Positions 1 through 7,926 are shown, counted from the stretch's first letter. The stretch: 10,284 bases of DNA from Bacteroidota bacterium (GCA_020047835.1 JAIFNJ010000050.1:1-10284); one strand, 5' to 3'. Made by a program: numbers and translations. Notes: generated from the sequence alone by a model not told the origin.

Positions 1-90
1 AAACCAGAAACCAGAAACCAGAAACCAGAAACCAGAAACCAGAAACCAGAAACCAGAAACCAGAAACCAGTAACCAGAAACCAGTAACCA
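1..90. repeat. Heptanucleotide tandem array, unit AAACCAG, open at the left edge
   Basis: Positions 1-70 are ten perfect copies of AAACCAG. Three degenerate units follow: TAACCAG (71-77), AAACCAG (78-84) and TAACCA (85-90). The array starts at the window edge, so its full length is unknown. There are no spacers, and it ends 37 bp before the cysK start codon, so it forms part of the cysK upstream region. The sequence variants sit only at the gene-proximal end, as expected of an array whose core is homogenised by slippage while its border decays. Copy-number change would alter the distance between cysK and anything upstream, but no promoter box is visible that would show a regulatory effect. 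Confidence 0.97.
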
Positions 91-127
91 TTAACAAAAT
101 ACTAATAACCAACTAACTACTAAAAAT

Positions 128-1033
128 ATGAAAGCAAACAACGTACTTGAATTGATTGGAAATACCCCGTCGGTAAAAATTAATACTCTTTTTGGAAACA
201 ACACTGAAGTATGGGCTAAATTGGAAAAACAGAATCCGGGAGGAAGTATTAAAGACCGCATAGCGCTATCGATGATTGAAGATGCTGAAAAAAAAGGAAT
301 TTTAACACCTGAAACGGTTATCATTGAACCAACTTCAGGTAATACAGGAATAGGACTGGCATTAGTTGCGGCAGTAAAAAAATACAAATTAATTCTTGTT
401 ATGCCTGAAAGTATGTCAATTGAGCGTCGCCGCTTAGTCAAAGCGTATGGAGCTGAATTGGTTTTAACACCTAAAGAAAAGGGCATGAAAGGTGCCATTG
501 AAAAAGCAAAAGAACTACAAATTGAATTAAATGGGTGGATACCGATGCAATTTGAAAATAGTGCCAATCCAGAAATTCATAGTTCAACCACTGCTCAGGA
601 AATATTAAATGATTTTCCCGAAGGTTTTGATTACTTAATAACTGGTGTTGGAACGGGTGGACACATCAGTGGAGTGGCCAAAGTCCTTAAAGCTAAATTT
701 CCAAATCTAAAAGTTTTTGCAGTAGAACCTGAATTGTCACCGGTAATAAGTGGTGGAGCACCCGGGCCACATCCTATTCAAGGAATTGGTGCCGGTTTTA
801 TTCCCAAAAATTTATTTACCGAATTGCTCGATGGGGTTATAAAAGTAGGTAAAGATGAGGCCTATGATTTTGCCAGAAGGGCTGCCTCCGAAGAAGGAAT
901 ATTCATTGGTGTATCAAGCGGGGCTTCGCTAGCCGCTATTGCCCAAAAGCTACCTGAACTTGGGGGTAAAAAAGTATTAACCTTTGTTTACGACACAGGT
1001 GAGCGCTATCTTTCCATTGAAGGATTGTTTTAG
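128..1033 (+). CDS. cysK: Cysteine synthase A (O-acetylserine sulfhydrylase), PLP-dependent
   Basis: Cytoplasmic enzyme that makes L-cysteine and acetate from O-acetylserine and sulfide, the last step of cysteine synthesis. The 301-residue length is normal for CysK. Visible motifs, in order: GNTP at 11-14; NPGGSIKDR at 36-44 with the Schiff-base lysine K42; the substrate loop TSGNTG at 69-74; QFENSANP at 141-148; the PLP-phosphate loop GVGTGGHISG at 173-182; GPHPIQGIGAGFIP at 213-226; SSG at 263-265, where the serine contacts the pyridine nitrogen; and DTGERYLS at 289-296. The QFEN and GPH-IQGIGAGFIP blocks favour CysK over CysM. The start is the ATG after CTAAAAAT, an A-rich leader without a Shine-Dalgarno, and it places GNTP at the usual distance. 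It appears monocistronic, with the heptamer array upstream and a hairpin downstream. No cysE or sulfate-assimilation gene is in the window. Confidence 0.96.
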   Translation: MKANNVLELIGNTPSVKINTLFGNNTEVWAKLEKQNPGGSIKDRIALSMIEDAEKKGILTPETVIIEPTSGNTGIGLALVAAVKKYKLILVMPESMSIERRRLVKAYGAELVLTPKEKGMKGAIEKAKELQIELNGWIPMQFENSANPEIHSSTTAQEILNDFPEGFDYLITGVGTGGHISGVAKVLKAKFPNLKVFAVEPELSPVISGGAPGPHPIQGIGAGFIPKNLFTELLDGVIKVGKDEAYDFARRAASEEGIFIGVSSGASLAAIAQKLPELGGKKVLTFVYDTGERYLSIEGLF

Positions 1034-1044
1034 ATTAAAGGATT

Positions 1045-1096
1045 ACCACAGATTCACTAATAATTAGATGTTTGATTTATCCTGTGAATCTGTGGT
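1045..1096. terminator. 13-bp inverted repeat in the cysK/tsaD convergent gap, possible bidirectional terminator
   Basis: ACCACAGATTCAC at 1045-1057 is exactly complementary to GTGAATCTGTGGT at 1084-1096, with a 26-nt loop. It fills most of the 74-bp gap between two convergent genes, where a shared terminator is expected. The right side is followed by TTATTATCATTT, only weakly T-rich, so this is not a textbook intrinsic terminator. Its GATTA and CACAGATT words resemble dispersed intergenic repeats common in Bacteroidota, so it may be a repeat copy that also terminates transcription. Confidence 0.5.
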
Positions 1097-1107
1097 TTAT
1101 TATCATT

Positions 1108-2127
1108 TCAAATTCCAAACCGGGCTAATGGGGTAATATCCTGGGAAGCAAATTCACCTCTTAAATATTTATAATAACCGGTTATTGCAATCATGGCAGC
1201 ATTGTCGGTAGTAAAGCCAAATTTTGGAATATGAATTTTAATGTTTTGGCTTATACCATAATTAGTCAACGCATCGCGCAAACCTGAATTGGCCGAAACG
1301 CCTCCAGCAATGGCAATTTCACGTATTCCAAATTCTTTTACAGCCTTATCTAATTTATCCATTAATAGCTGAATTATGGTGTATTGCAGCGAAGCGCATA
1401 AATCAGCTTTGTTTTCTTCAATATAATTCGGATTTATTTTAATCGCATCTCTTATGTGATAAAGAAAACTAGTCTTTAATCCGCTAAAACTAAAATTATA
1501 TCCATCGATGCGAGGTTTGGCGAATTTAATTTTAGTAGGATTGCCAATTTTTGCCATCTTGTCAACCATGGGTCCTCCAGGATAAGGCAAATTCATTACT
1601 TTTGCGCATTTATCAAATGCTTCGCCGGCTGCATCATCAATGGTAGAACCAATCACTTCCATTTGTAAATGATTCTTAACAACAATTAGCTGCGTATGTC
1701 CTCCAGAAACCAACAAACACAGAAAAGGAAAGCTAGGTTGGTTAAAATCTAAAGCATCTTCTTTAATAAAATGAACCAGCACATGAGCTTGCAGATGGTT
1801 GACTTCAATAATTGGAATATTTTGAGCTAATGCAAAACCTTTAGCAAATGAGGTCCCTACCAAAAGAGAACCTAGCAATCCAGGACCTCGAGTGAATGCA
1901 ACTGCAGTGATATCTTCAGGTTTTACTCCTGCTTGTTTAATGGCCGCATCCACTACTGGAATTATATTTTGCTGATGCGCCCGGGAAGCAAGTTCAGGAA
2001 CTACTCCACCAAATAGTTTGTGTACTTCCTGATTGGCAATAAAGTTGGAACGTATTACTCCATCGCTGATTACCGAAGCCGAAGTATCATCACAAGAGGA
2101 CTCAATCCCTAAAATAGTTATACTCAT
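1108..2127 (-). CDS. tsaD: tRNA N6-adenosine threonylcarbamoyltransferase TsaD (Kae1/Gcp family)
   Basis: Catalytic subunit of the bacterial t6A machinery. It transfers the threonylcarbamoyl group from threonylcarbamoyl-AMP to A37 of ANN-decoding tRNAs, working with TsaB and TsaE, which are not in this window. The 339 residues match the usual length. Visible ASKHA-fold motifs are GIESSCDDTSASV at 7-19, the metal-binding pair H111 and H115 in NHLQAH (110-115), SGGHTQL at 141-147, GEAFDKCAK at 168-176 followed by PGGP (183-186), FSFSGLKTS at 212-220, AGGVSAN at 274-280 and the metal ligand D308 in TTDNAA (306-311). All key residues are present. The ATG at 2127 gives the family N-terminus directly before GIESSCDDT. 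It is divergent from tamB, an arrangement I recall from many Bacteroidota. It ends in TGA, convergent with cysK. Confidence 0.97.
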   Translation of the reverse strand: MSITILGIESSCDDTSASVISDGVIRSNFIANQEVHKLFGGVVPELASRAHQQNIIPVVDAAIKQAGVKPEDITAVAFTRGPGLLGSLLVGTSFAKGFALAQNIPIIEVNHLQAHVLVHFIKEDALDFNQPSFPFLCLLVSGGHTQLIVVKNHLQMEVIGSTIDDAAGEAFDKCAKVMNLPYPGGPMVDKMAKIGNPTKIKFAKPRIDGYNFSFSGLKTSFLYHIRDAIKINPNYIEENKADLCASLQYTIIQLLMDKLDKAVKEFGIREIAIAGGVSANSGLRDALTNYGISQNIKIHIPKFGFTTDNAAMIAITGYYKYLRGEFASQDITPLARFGI

Positions 2128-2248
2128 AAAAAACTAGTTGTTAAACAAAATAAAGTAAATACTTTTCTGTTTATAATTACCAATTGCTATTTTTACAGTC
2201 CTGTAAAGGATTGGTAGAAATAATTGATAATAAATAAACCTCAAAAAT
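2128..2248. promoter_or_regulatory. Divergent control region between tsaD and tamB
   Basis: This 121-bp AT-rich stretch must hold the promoters for both tsaD (leftward) and tamB (rightward). It contains the palindrome described separately. On the minus strand TATTTTGT (2152 to 2145) lies 17 nt before the tsaD ATG. On the plus strand TATTTTTA (2188-2195) overlaps the palindrome. Both loosely resemble the Bacteroidota -7 box TAnnTTTG, but neither is exact and no TTTG -33 box was found at proper spacing, so promoter positions are tentative. No ATG, GTG or TTG here could start tamB in frame. Confidence 0.5.
2192..2207. promoter_or_regulatory. Perfect 16-bp palindrome, operator-like or a small leader hairpin
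   Basis: TTTACAG and CTGTAAA form perfect 7-bp arms separated by TC. The dyad lies about midway between the divergent tsaD and tamB starts and overlaps the TATTTTTA box proposed for tamB. The size suits a dimeric DNA-binding regulator. In RNA it could also fold as a 6-bp stem with a GUCC tetraloop in the tamB leader. I do not recognise the matching regulator. Confidence 0.4.
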
Positions 2249-5200
2249 ATTAAAAAAACAGCTAAAATAGTAGCCTATTTCATTCTTGTTCTTGCAGGAA
2301 TTACCATTGCTCTATGGACAACGTTGCGCACCCCAGCAATACAAACCCTTTTAGCAAAAAAAGCAGCCCAAAAAGTAGCCGTTTATTTTAATACCAATAT
2401 TACCATTGATCGAATCACTTACGGGCTAAAAAGAAATATTATCATAAAAGGGCTTTATATAGAAGACAAAAACCATGATACCCTATTTTATATTGGCCGT
2501 TTGGAAGGTAATTTGAAGAAACTAAATTTCAATAAAAAAAAGTTGTTTCTCGATCAAATTATCTTAAAAGAAGTTACCAGTAAAATAAAGATGATAAATG
2601 ATTCCACGTACAATTATTCTTTCCTAATAGATAAGATGGATACTGGAAAGAATAGCTCTTTTGACTGGGAATTAAAATTTGATGAATTAAATATCAGTAA
2701 TAACTTTATTTCGCTTGAAAAACATGGGCAAAAACATCAGATTTCAGATTTTGGTGCAAATTTTGAAAACATAGTTATTGATTCAACCAATCAAAGTTTT
2801 AATTTAAATACGTTATCATTTTGGTATAATAATGAAATTCATCTGCAAAACATTGCATTTAATTTTAAGAAAGTCAAACAACAAATTGTGGTTGAAGATC
2901 TTAGGATTTTAAGTACCAATTCGTATATTAATTTAGATGGTTTTTGGCTTGAAAAGAAAGATTCAATGACCCCTGCTATTTATCATTTCAACAATGTTTC
3001 CTCAAAATTATTTTTAAATGACTTTGCAATATTTTATCCGGGGTTTAAAGATAATTACAAATTCATCACCGTATCTGGCAGCATTTCAGGCAATCAATCC
3101 AAAATAAAAGGTAAAAAGGTTACCCTTAACATAGGAAATGCGAGCTTGCTTGAATCCAGTTTTGAAATTAAAAATATAACACAACCTTCAAAACTAACCT
3201 ACAATTTTGAAGTAGAAAATTTGCAAAGCAGTTCAAAAGATCTGATTCATATTTTGGTTAGCTATTTTAAGCAAGATTCCACATTAATACCTGAGCCATT
3301 TAAAAATATGGGGCAAATTACTTATAAAGGACATATTGAAGGTACCTTAGATAGAATTAGCAATCAGGGAAATCTCACTTCGAATTTAGGAACGATTTAT
3401 TCCAACTTGTCCATTGTAAAAGATACCAATCAGCATAAGACTTTTATTGAAGGAAATATTAAAGCTACCCCATTGTATTTAACAACTATTATTCCAAGTG
3501 AATCATTGGGCGAAATATCATTTAATTTGGATACAAAGGGTTTTTATTCCACGAAACAAGGGATTCATTTAGATATTGACGGGATGATACAAAGTTTTGA
3601 TTTCAACAAACAAACCATTGATTCCGTTGGCATTAAGGGTGCATTGACCAAAGAAACGTTTACCGGACGGATTTCCTCCTTTGACCCAAAACTCAGGTTT
3701 GATTTTGATGGGGTATTAAATTTAGATACCATTCCTTCCTACAATTTTTCAATGAATTTGTATTCGGCTAATCTATATGAATTGGGGATAATTACTTCCG
3801 ATTCCACAGCCAACCTTTCAATGAATTTAAATGCCAACTTTATAGGTAATAAATTTGAAAATACATCAGGAAATATAATTCTTACTGATTTATATTACTT
3901 TAAGGATACCTCCTATTTTGCCACAGATAGTATTACAATAGCAATTCATTTAACTGAGAATGGAAGAAAATTATCATTTAATTCAGAATATGTTACGGCT
4001 GAATTGGAAGGTCATTACAATTCACTAACCTTGGTACAGGGAGTTGAATCACTTTTAAATTCCTACATTCCTTCCTTAGGTATTAAAACTGCAGTAAAAG
4101 ACAGCTATAATAATTTCTCTTTTACTATAGTAGCAAACTATCCACACCCCATAACAGAAATGTTCCTCCCGAATTACCGTATTTCTCCGGGAACAACTGT
4201 TACCGGAAGTTTTAATGCGGCAAATGATTTTCTAAGTATTTCATGCTTTACCAATAAATTTGAATTTCATAGGCGGGAACTTGACGATATGAATCTGAAG
4301 CTTTATACTCGTGGGGCTAACTTATACCTTAATCTCAACTCAAAAGAATTTAAGTATTTTGAAAATACTTCACTTAAAAATTTTCTCACCAGCATAAAAA
4401 TACATAACGACAGCATTGTTATAAATTTTAATTGGAACAACTGGTTGCACAAAAACTATAGCGGTAATTTGAATTCATTGCTCACTTTTTCGAAACACGA
4501 AAACAGACAAAAACCCGATTTAAAATTGGATATTTTCCCATCAAACATTATTGTTCTTGACACAACTTGGTACATTAGCAAAGGCTATTTAATAAAAGAT
4601 TCAGCAACCTATATTTTCTCAAATATTAGAATTGATAATAAAACTTCTACTTTAAGCATCGATGGAAAACTTAGCCCGAATCCGAATGACAGCATATTAT
4701 TTAATTTTCAAAACATTAGTTTAACCCATTTAAATGCGCTTATAAATTCAGAAAGTTTACTGTTTAATGGAAACTTATCTGGAAAAACTAAAATAACCGA
4801 TATTACTGGTGAACTACATATAAATTCCGACTTTACCATTAATAAATTAACCTTGAATAACGAACTCATTGGTGACACACGTTTTACCAGCATTTGGGAT
4901 AAAAATGAAAAAAAATTAAAAGTTCAAGTACTATCGGAAATTGACAACATTACTAGAGTTTTTATTGATGGCAGTTTATCACCTTTAGAAATGGAAATAG
5001 ATTGCAATGTGCGGCTTAATGAACAATCGTTGAAAATTTTAGAACCATTCTTACAGCCAACATTTATTGATTTTAAGGGACATGCCAATGGATTGGTAAG
5101 AGTATATGGTGAACTTTCGAACCCAAAATGGGAAGGGAAAATATATGCTGACCAAGCTTCATTAACAGTCACTCCTACTATGGTAAATTATCATTTTAGC

Positions 5201-6646
5201 GATTCGGTAACCTTCCATAATCACGAAATTCAATTTAATAAAATTATTGCCTTTGATAAAGATGAAAACCAACTGGTAATGAATGGAACTATTTCACATC
5301 AAAAATTCATTAATTTTTCAACCAATTTAAGATTTAGTACCAATCAAATTTTGGGCTTAAACACCAAAGTTACTGATAATCCGTTATTTTATGGAAAGGT
5401 TTATGCCGCCGGATATGTAAAAATTTACGGCCCATCGGACAACACTAAAATTGATATTGTTGCCACTACTCTTAGGAACTCTCAGTTCTTTATTCCCCTA
5501 GAGGGAAAAAGTGATATTCAGGAAAATGGTTTTATTGAATTTGTTGAACCTTACAAAGAGAAAAAAAAGGAAAAAAAAGAATCAAAGAATTACTTGGAAC
5601 CAGAATCGGAAGTAAGCATGATTATTGATTTAACCGTTACTCCTGATGCTGAGGTTCAAATACTGTTCGATCCAAAAATTGGAGATGCACTTAAAGCCAA
5701 TGGATATGCCCGGTTAAACATGGAATCGGTGAATGGTGGATTTGCAATGTATGGTGATTACCGAATTAATAAAGGGGAATTCACCTTTACCCTGCAAAAT
5801 GTGATAAATAAAAAATTCGAAATACAATCAGGGAGTAGTGTAAATTGGTCGGGTGACCCAATTGATGCCACTATAAACCTTGATGCAGTTTATAAAATAA
5901 AAAAAGCTTCAGTTTTCGATTTAACAATGGATGATGCCGACAAGGATAAAAAGGTTGAGGTAGATTGTCATTTGAAAATGACCGACAAATTGATTAACCC
6001 AACCATTTCATTTTCTGTTCAAGTTCCTGCAAATACCAATGAAGCAGCCATTGATCAAATAAATACTTTACCTGAAGAAGAAATCAACAAGCAAGTATTA
6101 TCATTGCTTCTGGTTAACAAATTTATGCCTTTATATCAAGGGAGTTATGCTACCAATACATCAGGTAATCTAACCGCAACTACGGTTAGCGAACTCATGT
6201 CGAATCAATTGAGCAAATGGGTATCAGAAATAAGTTCCGATTTCGATTTGGGATTTGTTTATCGTCCCGGTACAGAAACTACGGAGCAAGAATATGAAGT
6301 GGCTCTTTCTACCAACTTGTGGAATGATAGACTTACCGTTAATGGAAATCTAGGATATAGCGTTCAGAATAATGTTGTCGCGGTAGATGCTGGTAAAAGC
6401 CCTTATACCACCGACTTTCAGATAGAATATAAAGTAAATAAAAAAGGAAATATCCGGTTACGGGCTTTTCAAAAAGTAAATAGTGATATTGAATATTCAC
6501 AAGCGCCATATACCCAAGGTTTGGGAATTTTCTATACCGAGGATTTCGATAATTTCAATCAATTGATGCAAAAAATATTTAAAAATGAATATGCTACAAA
6601 ACCCGATGATTTAGAAATTAAAAGAGAGAAAAGTGATTCTCTTTAA
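2249..6646 (+). CDS. tamB: TamB-family translocation/assembly module protein (DUF490 C-terminal domain), non-AUG start
   Basis: Very large envelope protein, 1465 residues if started at ATT 2249. TamB/AsmA-like proteins are anchored in the inner membrane by an N-terminal helix and span the periplasm as a long beta-rich groove implicated in outer-membrane protein assembly and phospholipid transport. Seen here: a basic start then a hydrophobic anchor (about residues 6-23), RTPAIQ just after it, a very long beta-type body of alternating polar and hydrophobic residues, a Lys/Glu-rich insert near residue 1105, and the TamB C-terminal signature with GDYRINKGEF (1169-1178) and NWSGDP (1199-1204). The anchor codons are in frame, but TAA TAA at 2228-2233 closes the frame and no ATG/GTG/TTG occurs before TTG 2324, which lies beyond the anchor. 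ATT 2249 gives the N-terminus M-KKTAKIVAYF; ATA 2234 is the alternative. TamA/TamL is not nearby. Family call is firm; start is inferred. Confidence 0.9.
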   Translation: MKKTAKIVAYFILVLAGITIALWTTLRTPAIQTLLAKKAAQKVAVYFNTNITIDRITYGLKRNIIIKGLYIEDKNHDTLFYIGRLEGNLKKLNFNKKKLFLDQIILKEVTSKIKMINDSTYNYSFLIDKMDTGKNSSFDWELKFDELNISNNFISLEKHGQKHQISDFGANFENIVIDSTNQSFNLNTLSFWYNNEIHLQNIAFNFKKVKQQIVVEDLRILSTNSYINLDGFWLEKKDSMTPAIYHFNNVSSKLFLNDFAIFYPGFKDNYKFITVSGSISGNQSKIKGKKVTLNIGNASLLESSFEIKNITQPSKLTYNFEVENLQSSSKDLIHILVSYFKQDSTLIPEPFKNMGQITYKGHIEGTLDRISNQGNLTSNLGTIYSNLSIVKDTNQHKTFIEGNIKATPLYLTTIIPSESLGEISFNLDTKGFYSTKQGIHLDIDGMIQSFDFNKQTIDSVGIKGALTKETFTGRISSFDPKLRFDFDGVLNLDTIPSYNFSMNLYSANLYELGIITSDSTANLSMNLNANFIGNKFENTSGNIILTDLYYFKDTSYFATDSITIAIHLTENGRKLSFNSEYVTAELEGHYNSLTLVQGVESLLNSYIPSLGIKTAVKDSYNNFSFTIVANYPHPITEMFLPNYRISPGTTVTGSFNAANDFLSISCFTNKFEFHRRELDDMNLKLYTRGANLYLNLNSKEFKYFENTSLKNFLTSIKIHNDSIVINFNWNNWLHKNYSGNLNSLLTFSKHENRQKPDLKLDIFPSNIIVLDTTWYISKGYLIKDSATYIFSNIRIDNKTSTLSIDGKLSPNPNDSILFNFQNISLTHLNALINSESLLFNGNLSGKTKITDITGELHINSDFTINKLTLNNELIGDTRFTSIWDKNEKKLKVQVLSEIDNITRVFIDGSLSPLEMEIDCNVRLNEQSLKILEPFLQPTFIDFKGHANGLVRVYGELSNPKWEGKIYADQASLTVTPTMVNYHFSDSVTFHNHEIQFNKIIAFDKDENQLVMNGTISHQKFINFSTNLRFSTNQILGLNTKVTDNPLFYGKVYAAGYVKIYGPSDNTKIDIVATTLRNSQFFIPLEGKSDIQENGFIEFVEPYKEKKKEKKESKNYLEPESEVSMIIDLTVTPDAEVQILFDPKIGDALKANGYARLNMESVNGGFAMYGDYRINKGEFTFTLQNVINKKFEIQSGSSVNWSGDPIDATINLDAVYKIKKASVFDLTMDDADKDKKVEVDCHLKMTDKLINPTISFSVQVPANTNEAAIDQINTLPEEEINKQVLSLLLVNKFMPLYQGSYATNTSGNLTATTVSELMSNQLSKWVSEISSDFDLGFVYRPGTETTEQEYEVALSTNLWNDRLTVNGNLGYSVQNNVVAVDAGKSPYTTDFQIEYKVNKKGNIRLRAFQKVNSDIEYSQAPYTQGLGIFYTEDFDNFNQLMQKIFKNEYATKPDDLEIKREKSDSL

Positions 6647-6768
6647 TAAATTTTCATAAAATGGAAATTATTTGCTGTAACTATAATTTAGCATATGAAA
6701 CGTCAACTGTAGATAATACTTAACCATTTATTCCGTTATTTTTATATATTAGCACAAAAAATAATACT
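6647..6768. other. Intergenic region between tamB and the ExbB-type gene
   Basis: This AT-rich 122-bp gap holds a weak hairpin just after the tamB stop (AATTTTC at 6649-6655 against GGAAATT at 6663-6669, one G-U pair, 7-nt loop). It has no real T-tract, so it is a poor terminator. TATTTTTA at 6737-6744, 24 nt before the ATG, could be a -7-like box. Whether the energy-transduction genes have their own promoter or are partly read through from tamB cannot be decided from sequence. Confidence 0.35.
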
Positions 6769-7470
6769 ATGATAGCAACAAATTTTCTTCAGGTTACTTT
6801 AAATCAATCACAAGCATTGAACTCAGGCAGTGCCCAATCAGTTGACAATTCCCTTTCAGCTTTCGATTTAGCAATTAAAGGCGGTTGGGTTATGATACCA
6901 CTGGCTATTTTGCTTGTTATAGCAGTATATATCTTCTTTGAACGCTACATGGCTTTGCGTAATGCGTCAAAAACGGATGCAAATTTCATGAATCGAATTA
7001 AAGACTACATCCACGATGGAAAAATAGAAGCAGCAACCAATCTCTGCCAATCAACGGATACTCCGATAGCCCGGATGATTGAAAAAGGAATCAACCGGTT
7101 AGGAAGGCCACTGAACGACATCAACACCGCCGTTGAAAATATCGGAAATCTTGAAATTGCCAAACTTGAAAAAAGTTTACCAACATTAGCCACCATTGCC
7201 GGTGGAGCTCCTATGATAGGTTTTTTTGGAACCGTAATCGGAATGGTTGAAGCTTTCTATAATATGTCGCATGCCGGAAATAATATTGATATATCGTTGC
7301 TCTCAAATGGTATTTATGTGGCCATGATTACTACCGTAGGAGGTTTAGTAGTAGGAATTTTAGCTTATTTTGCTTATAATTACTTGGTAGCCAGTGTTTC
7401 ACGGATTGTTTATAAATTAGAAGCTAGCACTACTGAGTTTATGGATTTATTAAACGAACCTGTTAGCTAG
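6769..7470 (+). CDS. MotA/TolQ/ExbB family proton channel protein
   Basis: Inner-membrane channel subunit (233 residues) that with the ExbD-type protein uses proton flow to drive the TonB/TolA-like partner. Three membrane segments fit the ExbB/TolQ topology: about 38-57 (GGWVMIPLAILLVIAVYIFF), 137-160 and 181-205, with the cytoplasmic domain (about 60-136) between the first two. The second carries GGAPMIGFFGTVIGM (145-159) with T155, and the third carries YVAMITTVGGLVVGI (183-197) with T188; these are the family's conserved pore regions and threonines. The first 37 residues are polar and probably periplasmic. The ATG gives a normal length and follows an A/T-rich leader. It is the first gene of a three-gene run with exbD-like and tonB-like genes, 38 bp before the next start. 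ExbB versus TolQ cannot be settled without knowing the partner system. Confidence 0.94.
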   Translation: MIATNFLQVTLNQSQALNSGSAQSVDNSLSAFDLAIKGGWVMIPLAILLVIAVYIFFERYMALRNASKTDANFMNRIKDYIHDGKIEAATNLCQSTDTPIARMIEKGINRLGRPLNDINTAVENIGNLEIAKLEKSLPTLATIAGGAPMIGFFGTVIGMVEAFYNMSHAGNNIDISLLSNGIYVAMITTVGGLVVGILAYFAYNYLVASVSRIVYKLEASTTEFMDLLNEPVS

Positions 7471-7508
7471 ACCCAATTTCTTTTTAATTACTCATTGATA
7501 ATTGCAAA

Positions 7509-7919
7509 ATGGCATTAAAACGTCAAACTAAAATATCCGCAGAATTCAGCATGTCGTCTATGTCTGACTTAGTATTTTTATTGCTTATATTCTTCATGAT
7601 TACCTCAACTTTGGTTGCTCCCAATGCATTGAAATTATTGTTGCCGCAAAGCAACAACCAAACAATGGCTACTAAACCAATCACTACCGTTTCCATTACC
7701 AAAGACCTGCAATATGCTGTGGAAGGAAATTATGTTGACTTTTTCGATCTGGAACGATATATTGTTAAAGAAGTTGGTCCTGCTTCAAACTATCCGGAAC
7801 CACCAACCATATCGCTCCATGTTGATAAAAGTGTAGCCATGGAACACGTGGTAAAAGTTATGAATATAGCTAAGGACCATCAATATAAGTTAATTTTGGC
7901 AACAGCTCCTTTAAAATAA
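7509..7919 (+). CDS. ExbD/TolR family biopolymer transporter
   Basis: Single-span inner-membrane subunit (136 residues) that sits within the ExbB/TolQ pore and carries the proton-accepting aspartate. The N-terminus reads KRQTKISAEFSMSSMSD, then a membrane segment at about 19-38. D20, in SMSDLVFLLLIFFM, matches the essential aspartate of ExbD (D25 in E. coli). The remaining roughly 95 residues form the small periplasmic domain with ISLHVDKSV (about 101-109), the usual beta-strand region of the family. The AEFSMSSMSD-type N-terminus and the PNALKLLLPQ stretch after the helix are, from memory, typical of Bacteroidota ExbD proteins. It lies 38 bp after the channel gene and 7 bp before the tonB-like gene, clearly co-transcribed with the latter. 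Only one ExbD is present, unlike some Bacteroidota loci with two. Confidence 0.94.
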   Translation: MALKRQTKISAEFSMSSMSDLVFLLLIFFMITSTLVAPNALKLLLPQSNNQTMATKPITTVSITKDLQYAVEGNYVDFFDLERYIVKEVGPASNYPEPPTISLHVDKSVAMEHVVKVMNIAKDHQYKLILATAPLK

Positions 7920-7926
7920 TTTTATT

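Noticed and set aside
1..90. The heptamer array as a CRISPR array or coding repeat
   Set aside because: There are no unique spacers and the unit is only 7 bp. The plus frame meets stops right after the array, and no protein family can be recognised.
91..567. Open minus-strand frame of 158 codons opposite the start of cysK
   Set aside because: It lies antisense to clear cysK motifs, and its residues mirror the cysK codons; a shadow.
2192..2207. A BlaI/MecI/CopY-type operator (TACAnnTGTA)
   Set aside because: The half-sites TACA and TGTA are 4 bases apart here rather than 2, and no such regulator gene is nearby.
2224..2260. A frameshift in the A7 run (2252-2258) joining tamB to another upstream frame
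   Set aside because: The other two frames also lack ATG here; one only offers TTG 2224 with an unremarkable peptide. A non-AUG start in the existing frame is simpler, although a base error remains possible.
2324..2326. TTG 2324 as the tamB start
   Set aside because: It falls just after an in-frame hydrophobic anchor that TamB needs; the anchor would be wasted non-coding sequence.
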